Shown one piece after another: positions 27,075 through 34,740 of a stretch of 64,000 nt of DNA (within the stretch, counting starts at the first letter, position 1; each line of letters begins with the position of its first letter). The DNA is from CAIXSC01 sp046349915 (GTDB taxonomy: Bacteria > Planctomycetota > Planctomycetia > Pirellulales > Pirellulaceae): positions 248,001 through 312,000 of the forward strand of contig JAXMBL010000009.1 in NCBI GenBank assembly GCA_046349915.1. The letters are read 5' to 3'. The notes under the pieces were generated by a model that worked only from the letters and a program-made list of their open reading frames with translations, was not told the DNA's origin and searched no databases. The position numbers were made by a program, and so were the translations under genes.

Positions 27075-28442
27075 ATGCTGACGATCTTCGGCCGTCGAAA
27101 TTACGGTGGGTTCTGCGATCAGATGGGACGCCGCGATTTCCTCACCATCGGCGGCATGGCACTCGGAGGACTCGCACTACCCGAGATGTTGCGAGCGGAA
27201 TCGCGTCCTGGGGCGCGATCGCACAAAGCCATCATCAATGTCTTCTTGCCCGGCGGTCCTCCCCATCTCGATATGTGGGACCTGAAGCCGGACGCGCCGG
27301 CGGAGATTCGCGGCGAGTACAGTCCGATTCAAACAAACGTACCCGGGATCGAGATCTGCGAACTCTTTCCCAAGCTGGCCAAGATGGCGGACAAGTTTGC
27401 CATCATCCGTTCGTTGGCCGACAGCGATGGCGAGCACAGCGCTTATCAGTGCATGACAGGTCATCGCCGCAGTCAGCAGCAGCCGCCGGGAGGCTGGCCT
27501 TCGTTCGGCGCCTGGCTAAGCAAGCTCCAAGGCAATGCCAACCCCGCAGTGCCGCCCAACATCAGCCTGATGTATCGCTGCGGTAACTTTGGCTGGGGCG
27601 ATCCGGGAGACGGCGGCTTCCTTGGCCTGGGCCATTCTCCCTTCAAGGTAGTCGACCGCGAAGCCAGCGAGAAGCGCAAGACCGACAACATGACGCTCCA
27701 GGGTATCACCTTGGAACGTTTGCGCGACCGCGACTCGCTGCGAGCATCGCTCGATCAATTCCGCCGATCCGCGGACACCACGGGCTCCATGAACGGGCTC
27801 GACGAGTTCGCTCAGAAAGCGATGGGCATTCTCACGTCGAGCCAGTTGGCCGATGCGCTCGACTTGTCGCTCGAAGACCCCAAGTCGCTCGAAAAGTACG
27901 GCGTCGACGATCCGGCGTTCGAGCGAGACGGAGCGCCGCGCATGGTGCGAAACTTCTGCGTGGCTCGTCGCTTGGTCGAAGCGGGCGCCCGAGTCGTGTC
28001 GATGAACTTTATCCGTTGGGACTGGCACGGCGGGGACGGCATGAATTTCGTCAATTCCAAGCGAGACTTCCCGCTACTCGACATCGGCCTCTCCGCGCTG
28101 CTGCAAGACCTGCACGACCGAGGACTCGATCGCGATGTGAGCGTCGTGGTGTGGGGCGAGTTTGGTCGGACGCCGCGTCTGAACAACATGAATAGCCGCG
28201 ATCACTGGCCGCAGGCCAACGCCGCGGTTGTGGCGGGCGGCGGCATGCGACTCGGTCAAGTGATCGGCCGCACCAACAAGTACGCCGAGTATCCTGTCGA
28301 TCGGCCGGTAAAGTTCCAGGAAGTCTTCGCCACGCTCTACTCAAAGGCGGGCCTCAACCTGAACACTCGCCAATTCGACTTGCGAGGTCGGCCACAGTAC
28401 TTGGTCGAGCCGGGCAACGAACCGATCCGCGAGTTGGTGTAG
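27075..28442 (+). CDS. DUF1501 family protein (sulfatase-like, Tat-exported)
   Basis: 455 residues with a twin-arginine leader about 16 residues in (MGRRDFLTIGGMALGGLALP). DUF1501 landmarks: INVFLPGGPPHLDMWDLKPDAPAEIRGEYSPIQ, IIRSLADSDGEHSAYQCMTG, VSMNFIRWDWHGGDG, and VVVWGEFGRTPRLNNMNSRDHWPQANAAVVAGGG. It is closer to the 47636 DUF1501 protein in its HLDMWD/HLDMFD phrase than to the 12015 paralogue (HETWD). No DUF1549 or c-type cytochrome partner lies next to it, unlike the usual planctomycete pairing. Its TAG stop is supplied by the GTAGCCATCTCGC hairpin repeat that follows directly. Confidence 0.9.
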   Translation: MLTIFGRRNYGGFCDQMGRRDFLTIGGMALGGLALPEMLRAESRPGARSHKAIINVFLPGGPPHLDMWDLKPDAPAEIRGEYSPIQTNVPGIEICELFPKLAKMADKFAIIRSLADSDGEHSAYQCMTGHRRSQQQPPGGWPSFGAWLSKLQGNANPAVPPNISLMYRCGNFGWGDPGDGGFLGLGHSPFKVVDREASEKRKTDNMTLQGITLERLRDRDSLRASLDQFRRSADTTGSMNGLDEFAQKAMGILTSSQLADALDLSLEDPKSLEKYGVDDPAFERDGAPRMVRNFCVARRLVEAGARVVSMNFIRWDWHGGDGMNFVNSKRDFPLLDIGLSALLQDLHDRGLDRDVSVVVWGEFGRTPRLNNMNSRDHWPQANAAVVAGGGMRLGQVIGRTNKYAEYPVDRPVKFQEVFATLYSKAGLNLNTRQFDLRGRPQYLVEPGNEPIRELV

Positions 28443-28520
28443 CCATCTCGCTTCGCGAGATGATCAGCCGCACCGCGTACAACTACCGCATTCATTTTGG
28501 CCACGGAAGAACACCGAAGC
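28439..28520 (+). repeat. TAGCC-hairpin repeat, providing DUF1501 stop codon
   Basis: Hairpin CATCTCGC-TTC-GCGAGATG at 28444-28462, preceded by GTAGC and followed by ATCAGCCGCACCGCGTAC and a further conserved segment (CCGCATTCATTTTGGCCACGGAA). The TAG at 28440-28442 is the stop of the upstream gene. Matching long copies lie at 31593-31680 and, inverted, at 53370-53462. Confidence 0.87.
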
Positions 28521-28573
28521 ACACGGAAGAGTGTGAACAGCCACGACAACTAGTGGTGGCTTTGTTGGCCGCT

Positions 28574-28606
28574 CATCAGTGTAGATCAGTGCTGATGAGT
28601 GTTCCC
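28574..28606 (+). repeat. GATCAGTG...GTGTTCCC repeat copy
   Basis: Single copy, ending GCTGATGAGTGTTCCC, of the family described at 4692-4789. It lies between the hairpin repeat and the 3' end of the nucleotidyltransferase gene. Confidence 0.78.
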
Positions 28607-28660
28607 AATCCACGTCCGCGACCCGGGGGTAGGTATCGCGGTTTTTAGGGGGCAGAGTGT

Positions 28661-30016
28661 TCAGGCTCGCGGGCCGCTTGGCTGATAATCGATCGACGTG
28701 ACGGACAGGCGTCCGTCGTCGAGTACTTCGATCGTGCTGTCGCGAACATCGTGTTCAATCGTGCCGCTGGCGACGATGCAGTTCTCGATGGAGACATTGC
28801 CTCGCACTTCATGGCGGTCGATCAAACGCATTTCTTGCCGCGACACTTGGCTGCCGTTCTCTCGGAACATCGGGTAACGTTCCCACAGAACCGAGTGGGC
28901 GATACGGCTGTTGCGTTCGATCGTCCATCCATCGCCGATCACCGCGTAGGGCCCCAGAACCGCACCCGGCTCGATCGTGCAGTGACTGCCGATCACCACG
29001 GGCGGAATAATCGTGACTCGCGAGAAGTCAATCGCTACGTCCGTCCCTAGATACCCCCACGGCAGTTTCTCGAATGGCAGGTTCACATCGATTGCGCCAT
29101 CCAGCAAGTGCTCGTTCACCCGCAAGTAGTCGCGTTTCTGTCCTACATCGAACCATTCGCCGTCGTACTGCACACCCCACAGCTCGTTGTCGGTGGACAG
29201 TTTGGCGTAAGGGAGTTGTCCCAAGAGCGCGGGAAAGACATGCTTGCCGAAATCGTAGAAGGGATCGTCCACTCCTAGCGCGGCGGGGGTGCGGAGAGCG
29301 TCGAGTTCCTTGAGTAGCCGTGTCTCGATGAAATAGACGGAAGCGTTATTCAAGTTGCTCGGCGAGTTGGGGTCCTTTTCTCGGAACTCGCTGATGCGGC
29401 CCGACTGGCTCAGCAAACCCGCGTGACTTGTGGGCGATTCGAGCACCGCAGTGCCAAAGTCTTTCACTCGATCTCGGGGCACTGGCACGAGCGCCATACT
29501 GAATGCCGCGCCCACTCGCCGGTGATGATCGTACATCGCCTGGAGATGGCCGGCGCCGATGTTCGTGACGATATCGCCGCTGGGCGCGATGACCGTTTCA
29601 CCGGCAAACGGTTCGAGATCCACCGAGACGTCGCCGGGAAGATGCTTGGCGTTACGTCCGAGAATCTGTTTGCAGACGCCGCCCAAAGTGCCGCTCGGCG
29701 ATTCCTCTTCGACATACGACATCTGTATGCCGAATTTGTCACCGCTGCCGAAGTGGTCTTTAATCGTTTGTTTCAGCACGCACAGATTCATCGAGATATC
29801 GGTGATGCCCGAGTCGACCATCTTGCGCACCCAGGTCTCCACCATGGCGACTTTGCCGCCGAGAGGAAACAGAGGCTTGGGAATGTAACGCACCGTGAGC
29901 GGCTCGAGGCGTTTTCCCAGACCTGCGGCCAGGATGGCGCAGCGCACTTTGCCTTGCACGCCACGCTGATGAGTCCAACACTGGTTCCAATGACTCGCGT
30001 CGAATTGTATGGGCAT
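28661..30016 (-). CDS. Sugar-phosphate nucleotidyltransferase with left-handed beta-helix
   Basis: Probable NDP-sugar pyrophosphorylase of 451 residues. The N-terminal nucleotidyltransferase signature is AAGLGKRLEPLTVRYIPKPLFPLGGK (about residues 31-55), followed by VEEESPSGTLGGV, which corresponds to the substrate loop. The C-terminal hexapeptide repeats (VVIGSHCTIEPGAVLGPYAVIGDG) indicate a left-handed beta-helix as in mannose-1-phosphate guanylyl- and glucose-1-phosphate thymidylyl/adenylyltransferases. The segment IRPNLAMA-like sugar specificity residues is not clear, so the sugar is unassigned. The first ~23 residues before VRCAILAAG are unlike the family, so translation may start later at GTG. 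It probably feeds glycan synthesis for the envelope. Confidence 0.88.
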   Translation of the reverse strand: MPIQFDASHWNQCWTHQRGVQGKVRCAILAAGLGKRLEPLTVRYIPKPLFPLGGKVAMVETWVRKMVDSGITDISMNLCVLKQTIKDHFGSGDKFGIQMSYVEEESPSGTLGGVCKQILGRNAKHLPGDVSVDLEPFAGETVIAPSGDIVTNIGAGHLQAMYDHHRRVGAAFSMALVPVPRDRVKDFGTAVLESPTSHAGLLSQSGRISEFREKDPNSPSNLNNASVYFIETRLLKELDALRTPAALGVDDPFYDFGKHVFPALLGQLPYAKLSTDNELWGVQYDGEWFDVGQKRDYLRVNEHLLDGAIDVNLPFEKLPWGYLGTDVAIDFSRVTIIPPVVIGSHCTIEPGAVLGPYAVIGDGWTIERNSRIAHSVLWERYPMFRENGSQVSRQEMRLIDRHEVRGNVSIENCIVASGTIEHDVRDSTIEVLDDGRLSVTSIDYQPSGPRA

Positions 30017-30385
30017 GATGAATTTTGCCTGCTATCGGTCGTCGGAAGGACTGCCCGAGCGTCGGAAGACGACTCTGCGTAAGTTGCCATCGGCTCAAGG
30101 GTTTACGCCAATCTCCCGAACTCCGACAAAGCACATCGGAAATCGTGATCCCGGCAGTCCAGATTTGCCCTCGCAACCTCTTCCGTCACTCCATCCCCTG
30201 AGCCCGGCAAGTCTAGGCCGCGATTGAGGTTCCAACAAACAGACCGACCGGATTTTGCCGATTTTACGGGTGATACCGCGTGTGGTCCGGCTGCCTTGCT
30301 TGACGCAGACCAGTGACCCGCTAGGCTGATCGGCGAAATGTCTCGACCGTCATGACCCCGCGTCGACTTGCCTCCGAGGTCTCCC
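30017..30385. other. Divergent intergenic region
   Basis: About 370 nt between the divergent nucleotidyltransferase and M20 genes. Nothing recognisable beyond a GAGG ribosome-binding site at 30376-30379, six bases before the M20 start. Promoters for both genes must lie here, but I could not define them. Confidence 0.5.
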
Positions 30386-31564
30386 ATGCAAGAGCTCATC
30401 CATGCAGCACGCAACATTCACCCCTGGATCGTGGACCTGCGGCGGCAACTGCATCGTTATCCCGAATTGAAGTATGAGGAGTTTCGGACCAGCGAGTTGG
30501 TCCGAACTACCTTGTCCCAGCTCGGTATTCCCTTCCGTCATCCGGTGGCGACGACGGGAGTCGTCGCGACGATCGGAACGGGCGGGCCCTGCGTCGCGTT
30601 GCGAGCGGACATGGATGCCCTGCCTATTCACGAAGAGGCTGACATCGACTTTCGCAGCGAAGTGCCGGGCAAGATGCATGCCTGCGGACACGATTGCCAC
30701 ACCTCGATGTTGCTCGGGGCCGCTCGCCTGTTGAAAGAGCGTGAATCGACATTAGGCGGGATCGTGAAGCTGCTATTTCAACCCGCGGAGGAAGGGGGCG
30801 CGGGTGGGGAGCGGATGATTGCCGAGGGTGCGTTGGATGATCCATCGGTCGAGCGGATCTTTGGAATTCACGTCTGGCCGATGTCGCCCACGGGGACCGT
30901 ATGCGGCAAGTCGGGCCCGTTCCTCGCGGCCACTGGCTCCTTGCACTTCCTGGTACGCGGCGCGGGCTCTCATGCGGCGATGCCGCACACGAGCCGCGAT
31001 CCGATCTTCGCCGCCGCCCATGTCGTGTGCGCTCTGCAAGGCATCGTCTCGCGCGAGATCGATCCGTTGGAATCTGGCGTGGTGAGCATCACGCGGATCA
31101 GCGGCGGCGAGGCGTTCAACGTGATTCCCGAGACCGTCGAAGTCCTGGGAACGATCCGAGCGCTCGACGTCACTCTTTTGCAAGCCATCGAACAGCGAGT
31201 GCGTGAGATTGCCGAACATACGGCCGCCGCCCACCGTTGCACGGTCGAATTCCTGCCGACCGAGTGTATCTATCCGGAGACTCGCAATGATCCCACGCTT
31301 TGGCACTTTACGAAACAAGTAGCCGAAGGCTTGTTGGGGCAAGGGCGAGTGCGAGAGGTGCCGCCGATTATGGGCGGAGAAGATTTCGCGTTCTACTCGC
31401 AGCGCGTCCCAGGGTGTTTCGTCGGCCTCGGGATCTACAACGAGGAGGCGGGCAGCACGCATATGGTGCACAAGCCGCGTTTCAAAGTCGACGAAAGCGT
31501 CCTGCCACTGGGCGCCGCTCTTCATGCCGCCTGGGCCATCGAATCCCTGCGAGAACTCAAGTAG
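30386..31564 (+). CDS. M20 family amidohydrolase (hippurate/IAA-amino acid hydrolase type)
   Basis: Metal-dependent aminoacylase-like hydrolase of 392 residues. The opening RRQLHRYPELKYEEFRTSELV, the catalytic core ALRADMDALPIHEE, the metal-ligand MHACGHDCHTSMLLGAARLL and FQPAEEGGAGGERMI are the M20D signatures. Near the C-terminus, PPIMGGEDFAFYSQRVPG completes the metal site. It likely cleaves an N-acyl or amide bond of an amino-acid conjugate; the natural substrate is not predictable. The start at 30386 has GAGG six bases upstream; the frame from TTG 30368 is less likely. The TAG stop lies inside a TAGCCATCTCGC repeat. Confidence 0.93.
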   Translation: MQELIHAARNIHPWIVDLRRQLHRYPELKYEEFRTSELVRTTLSQLGIPFRHPVATTGVVATIGTGGPCVALRADMDALPIHEEADIDFRSEVPGKMHACGHDCHTSMLLGAARLLKERESTLGGIVKLLFQPAEEGGAGGERMIAEGALDDPSVERIFGIHVWPMSPTGTVCGKSGPFLAATGSLHFLVRGAGSHAAMPHTSRDPIFAAAHVVCALQGIVSREIDPLESGVVSITRISGGEAFNVIPETVEVLGTIRALDVTLLQAIEQRVREIAEHTAAAHRCTVEFLPTECIYPETRNDPTLWHFTKQVAEGLLGQGRVREVPPIMGGEDFAFYSQRVPGCFVGLGIYNEEAGSTHMVHKPRFKVDESVLPLGAALHAAWAIESLRELK

Positions 31565-31680
31565 CCATCTCGCAAAGTAACCGTCTCGCAAAGTAGCCAT
31601 CTCGCTTCGCGAGATGATCAGCCGCACCGCGTACAAACACCGCCATCAGTTTTGGCCACGGAACGACACGGAACTACTTG
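31562..31680 (+). repeat. TAGCC-hairpin repeat with three leading iterations
   Basis: Three near-copies of TAGCCATCTCGCAAAG (31562, 31578 as TAACCGTCTCGC, 31594) end in the hairpin CATCTCGC-TTC-GCGAGATG (31598-31616), then ATCAGCCGCACCGCGTAC and the conserved TTTTGGCCACGGAA segment. The first TAG is the stop codon of the M20 gene. Confidence 0.85.
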
Positions 31681-32007
31681 AAATGTAGAACGGAGGGACG
31701 GAAGATCGGCCCGAATCATGTTGCAGGCACGGCTATTCGAGGACTTTCCGAGGCATAGCTCGGGTGCTTAAGGTTGTCTTCGTTCACCGTCAAATTGCAA
31801 GTTTGAATTTCAGACGAGACGGAACATTTTGATTGTCGGCTGCAATCTGATACTCGCCAATGGGGCCGATCAGTGACGATTAGTGAAGATCAGTGTTCCC
31901 TAAAATCGTAGTGCTGTCAGAAGCGACGGACTGGAAGTCCGTCGTACATTAGGACCAATCGACGGACTAGAAGTCCGTCGTACCTTGGTCACGCGTTCCC
32001 CGCGGCT
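31565..32007. other. Intergenic region rich in repeats
   Basis: About 443 nt without a gene. Besides the hairpin repeat it holds a GATCAGTG...GTGTTCCC copy (31868-31900) and two palindromes (31924-31947, 31960-31983). The middle (about 31681-31865) shows nothing recognisable. Confidence 0.65.
31868..31983. repeat. GTGTTCCC repeat copy and two GACGGACT palindromes
   Basis: A GATCAGTGACGATTAG...GTGTTCCC unit (31868-31900) is followed by palindromes CGACGGACT-GGA-AGTCCGTCG (31924) and CGACGGACT-AGA-AGTCCGTCG (31960). The second ends 25 nt before the P450 stop codon. Confidence 0.83.
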
Positions 32008-33414
32008 TTATCGCCTGGGGCGCAGATTGAGTCTGAGCCCACCGACGGGACGTAGCGACATGCTGGGATCGAGCGTCGGTTCGGACTGACCCGCGGCCGG
32101 TGACAGCTCAAAGCGCTGCAACAATTGAGCGGCGAACAGCACCATTTCTTGCGAGGCGAGTCCCGCGCCGATACAGGAACGCGGCCCCAAGCCAAATGGA
32201 AGGTACGCGCCTGTCGGAATCTGCTCCTCGCGTCCTGGCGCGAAACGGTCGGGATCGAACTGTTGCGGATCGGGCCACCAACGTTCATCGTGATGCACCA
32301 CATACGTCATCACTCGACAAACGCCTCCCCGCGGTATGCGCCAACCGCCGATCTCCACATCCTCGATCGCTTGCCTGCCGAGCACCCCGACCGCGGGCGG
32401 ATACCGACGCAGCGTCTCCTTCACCACTTGGCTGACATACGCCAGTCGCGGCAAATCGCCAGGCGTTGGGCTGCGACCCGCCAACACTTCTTGGACCTCC
32501 GCGGCCGCGCGTCGTTGAGCTTCCTGCTGAGTCGCGAGGGTCCAACCGATCCAAGTCAGCGCTGCAGCCGTCGTGTCGTGTCCTGCCAGAAAGAACGTGA
32601 CGCATTGGTCTCGCGCTTGCTCATCGGTCAATCCCTGCCCGTCTCCTTCGTCGTCCACGGCCGACAACAACTTCGACAACAGATCTTCGCCCGCTGCTTG
32701 CTCGGATCGTCGCTGACGAATAAATCCTCGCACCAATTCATCGAGCAACCGCATGGCGCGAAGCTTGTCGGCTTTTCCGGGCAGAGGCAACCAGTCGGGC
32801 CAGGTGAATGGCGCGAACATCTCGTCCACGGCGACTTTCGACAAAGTCTTGACCGCCCACGAGATGTCCTTGGTGCGATCGCCCAGACTGGTTCCGAACA
32901 ATGTCCTGCCTGTGAACTCCATGGTCAGTCGAGTCATCGCGGACTCGAACTCCACGTCTATCGACGCGGACGCCGCGGGCGAAGCCGAAGCAGCAGGCGA
33001 CGAGCCACGCGTCATTTCGACGTTCCATTCGTCGAGCAGTTCGTAGCCTGATACGACCAGCGAAGGAACGTACTTGCCTAACCGCGAGGGCTGGAAGGCC
33101 GGCGTGACCAACCGCCGATGGCGTCGCCACAAGTCGCCTTCGGTAATCAGCAACCCATCGCCATTCCACTGCCGTAGCACCTCGAGCGGTCGCTTCATCC
33201 GCACGAAATGACGAGCTTGAGTGACGAGCACTTCGCGAATCGCGTCGGGATGAAAAACCGTATACTCGTGATATGGCCCAATGCGCATATACACCACATC
33301 GCCATAATCGCGCCGCAGTCGGTCGTAGAATCCCAGCACGTCGCGTTTAATCTCACCGACAAGCGGCAATCCCCACCAACGCGTTTGCGGCCCGGGCGGT
33401 CGATCGGCGGCCAT
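32008..33414 (-). CDS. Cytochrome P450
   Basis: Haem-thiolate monooxygenase of 468 residues. The I-helix oxygen-binding motif is FFLAGHDTTAAALTW, the K-helix ExxR is ETLRRYPP, the meander region reads FDPDRFAPG, and the haem-binding loop FGLGPRSCIGAGLASQEMV contains the axial Cys. There is no membrane anchor, so it is soluble and needs separate redox partners, none of which is in the window. Length and motif wording resemble bacterial P450s of the CYP102/fatty-acid-hydroxylase-like clan, but the substrate is open. Inside, a short Ala/Ser insert (SSPAASASPAASASIDV) is unusual and low complexity. Monocistronic. Confidence 0.95.
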   Translation of the reverse strand: MAADRPPGPQTRWWGLPLVGEIKRDVLGFYDRLRRDYGDVVYMRIGPYHEYTVFHPDAIREVLVTQARHFVRMKRPLEVLRQWNGDGLLITEGDLWRRHRRLVTPAFQPSRLGKYVPSLVVSGYELLDEWNVEMTRGSSPAASASPAASASIDVEFESAMTRLTMEFTGRTLFGTSLGDRTKDISWAVKTLSKVAVDEMFAPFTWPDWLPLPGKADKLRAMRLLDELVRGFIRQRRSEQAAGEDLLSKLLSAVDDEGDGQGLTDEQARDQCVTFFLAGHDTTAAALTWIGWTLATQQEAQRRAAAEVQEVLAGRSPTPGDLPRLAYVSQVVKETLRRYPPAVGVLGRQAIEDVEIGGWRIPRGGVCRVMTYVVHHDERWWPDPQQFDPDRFAPGREEQIPTGAYLPFGLGPRSCIGAGLASQEMVLFAAQLLQRFELSPAAGQSEPTLDPSMSLRPVGGLRLNLRPRR

Positions 33415-33673
33415 ACGAATTTACTCCTCGCGAACATCCGGTTCTAATTCGGCCGTGGCCGATCCCCTCGTATTCGACCAGAAACACCCCGAAAACACCA
33501 TTCGCGAAGCAACCTTCGGCTGGGGTGTCGGCACGATGGTTGGGTTTGGTGCTGGCCCCTCGGAGGCGTATTCGACATAATCAAGCGCCATAGCCAACCT
33601 GTTTTAGTTGATTAGCCACATCTCGGACGAGATTAAGGTTCTTACGCTCAGTCCTTCCACCCCAGCATCCAAC

Positions 33674-34069
33674 ATGGTCTACAGTCAGTCGCTTGCAACA
33701 CGAGTGCGTTTCGTTTGCGGCGGCTTGCGCGGGGTGGTCGAGAAGCGGATGTTCGGCGGCGTCTGCTTCTTGCTCGACGGCAACCTGCTCGTTGGGATCT
33801 GGCAAAACTCGCTGATCGCGCGTGTCGGCGCGAATCGTTACACGGAACTCCTGAAAGAGCCCTATGCCGGCGAGTTCAATGTGACGGGACATGCGATGAC
33901 CGGCTGGATTATGGTCGAGCCGGATGGGATTGAGTCCGACGCTCAATTGCGAACCTGGATCGATCGTTCACTCGATTTCGTAAGCACTCTCCCGCCAAAG
34001 TCGTCCGCGACGGCTCGGCGCTCGAAGCGAGCAAAGAGGCAATCCAAGACCGATTTGCCGACGGACTAG
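33674..34069 (+). CDS. TfoX N-terminal domain protein
   Basis: 131 residues with a TfoX/Sxy N-terminal fold: RMFGGVCFLLDGNLLVGIW, then LIARVGANRYTELL, and the WIMVEPDGIESDAQLRTWIDRSLDFV ending. A basic tail (ARRSKRAKRQSK) follows and could contact nucleic acid. In proteobacteria, Sxy regulates competence genes, but many stand-alone TfoX_N proteins have no known role. The start at 33674 aligns with the family; 33608 would add 22 residues. The stop codon TAG lies in the middle of a GACGGACTAGAAGTCC palindrome, so the repeat may have shortened or reset the C-terminus. Confidence 0.85.
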   Translation: MVYSQSLATRVRFVCGGLRGVVEKRMFGGVCFLLDGNLLVGIWQNSLIARVGANRYTELLKEPYAGEFNVTGHAMTGWIMVEPDGIESDAQLRTWIDRSLDFVSTLPPKSSATARRSKRAKRQSKTDLPTD

Positions 34070-34110
34070 AAGTCCGTCGTACGGTGGTAGCCCGCTCGCT
34101 TCGCGAGCGG
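34059..34110. repeat. Palindrome plus TAGCC-hairpin composite
   Basis: Palindrome at 34059-34082 (supplies the TfoX gene stop), then GTAGC and hairpin CCGCTCGC-TTC-GCGAGCGG at 34092-34110, then TCAGCCGCG. The same palindrome-hairpin order occurs at 51872-51934. Confidence 0.85.
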
Positions 34111-34737
34111 TCAGCCGCGTGGTCGGCGTGCGCCCTTCGCCGTCAGACAATTCGCGTCATGGGCTGAGTGATGCGCAGTAACCGACATTCGACGGACTAG
34201 AAGTCCGTCGTACTTTTTCGATGGCGAACTAATTGGACAGCCCCAGGTTTATCCGCTTGAGTCAACTATAACCGGTTACAGGGTGGGTACTTAAAACTGA
34301 TCGAGCAATCGACGGCGTCGGCTTGGATCGCTCCGTGAGCGAACATCGATAAAACGACGATTTCTCTTTGCTCGAAAAGGAAATCCATCAGTGACGATCA
34401 GCGAAGATGAGTGTTCCCAGAAAACGTCCCCCCCGCGCTCAAGAAAAGGGAACACTGATCTTCGCTGATCGTCACTTATCGGGACAGACTGTCCGACTAG
34501 GTTTCTGGAAAATGGCCGAGGCACTCAATTCAAGCTCGTTCAAGATGATGACACCACGAATCGCGTGAATGGGTGGTTGAGACTCTTCCTCTTAATTCGT
34601 GGCATTAGTGCGATTCGTGGTCCACAACCATCTAACGACCTCCCCCCTCTGCTCTTATCAGTGTCATCGGTGTTATCCGTGGTCGACCGATTTCTGTGTC
34701 TGACATCCGTGATTTCGGCGAACCTGGCGCTGTCCAA
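34070..34737. other. Intergenic region rich in repeats
   Basis: About 670 nt without a supported gene. Contents in order: the end of the composite repeat, a palindrome (34190-34213), an inverted pair of GTGTTCCC repeats (34387-34479) and an 83-nt repeat (34658-34740). The remainder, such as 34214-34386 and 34480-34657, shows nothing recognisable. Confidence 0.65.
34387..34479. repeat. Inverted pair of GTGTTCCC repeats
   Basis: Copy one (34387-34418) ends AGATGAGTGTTCCC. Copy two (34448-34479) begins GGGAACACTGATCTTCGC and is its near-complement, with a 29-nt gap between. Same arrangement as 4692-4789. A transcript would fold into a ~30-bp stem. Confidence 0.82.
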
Positions 34738-34740
34738 CTA
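34658..34740 (+). repeat. Repeat copy shared with 8796-8877
   Basis: Contains ATCCGTGGTCGACCGA and CCTGGCGCTGTCCAACTA like the copy near 8.8 kb. Its last bases overlap the TAG (minus strand) stop region of the LamG-like gene. Confidence 0.75.
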
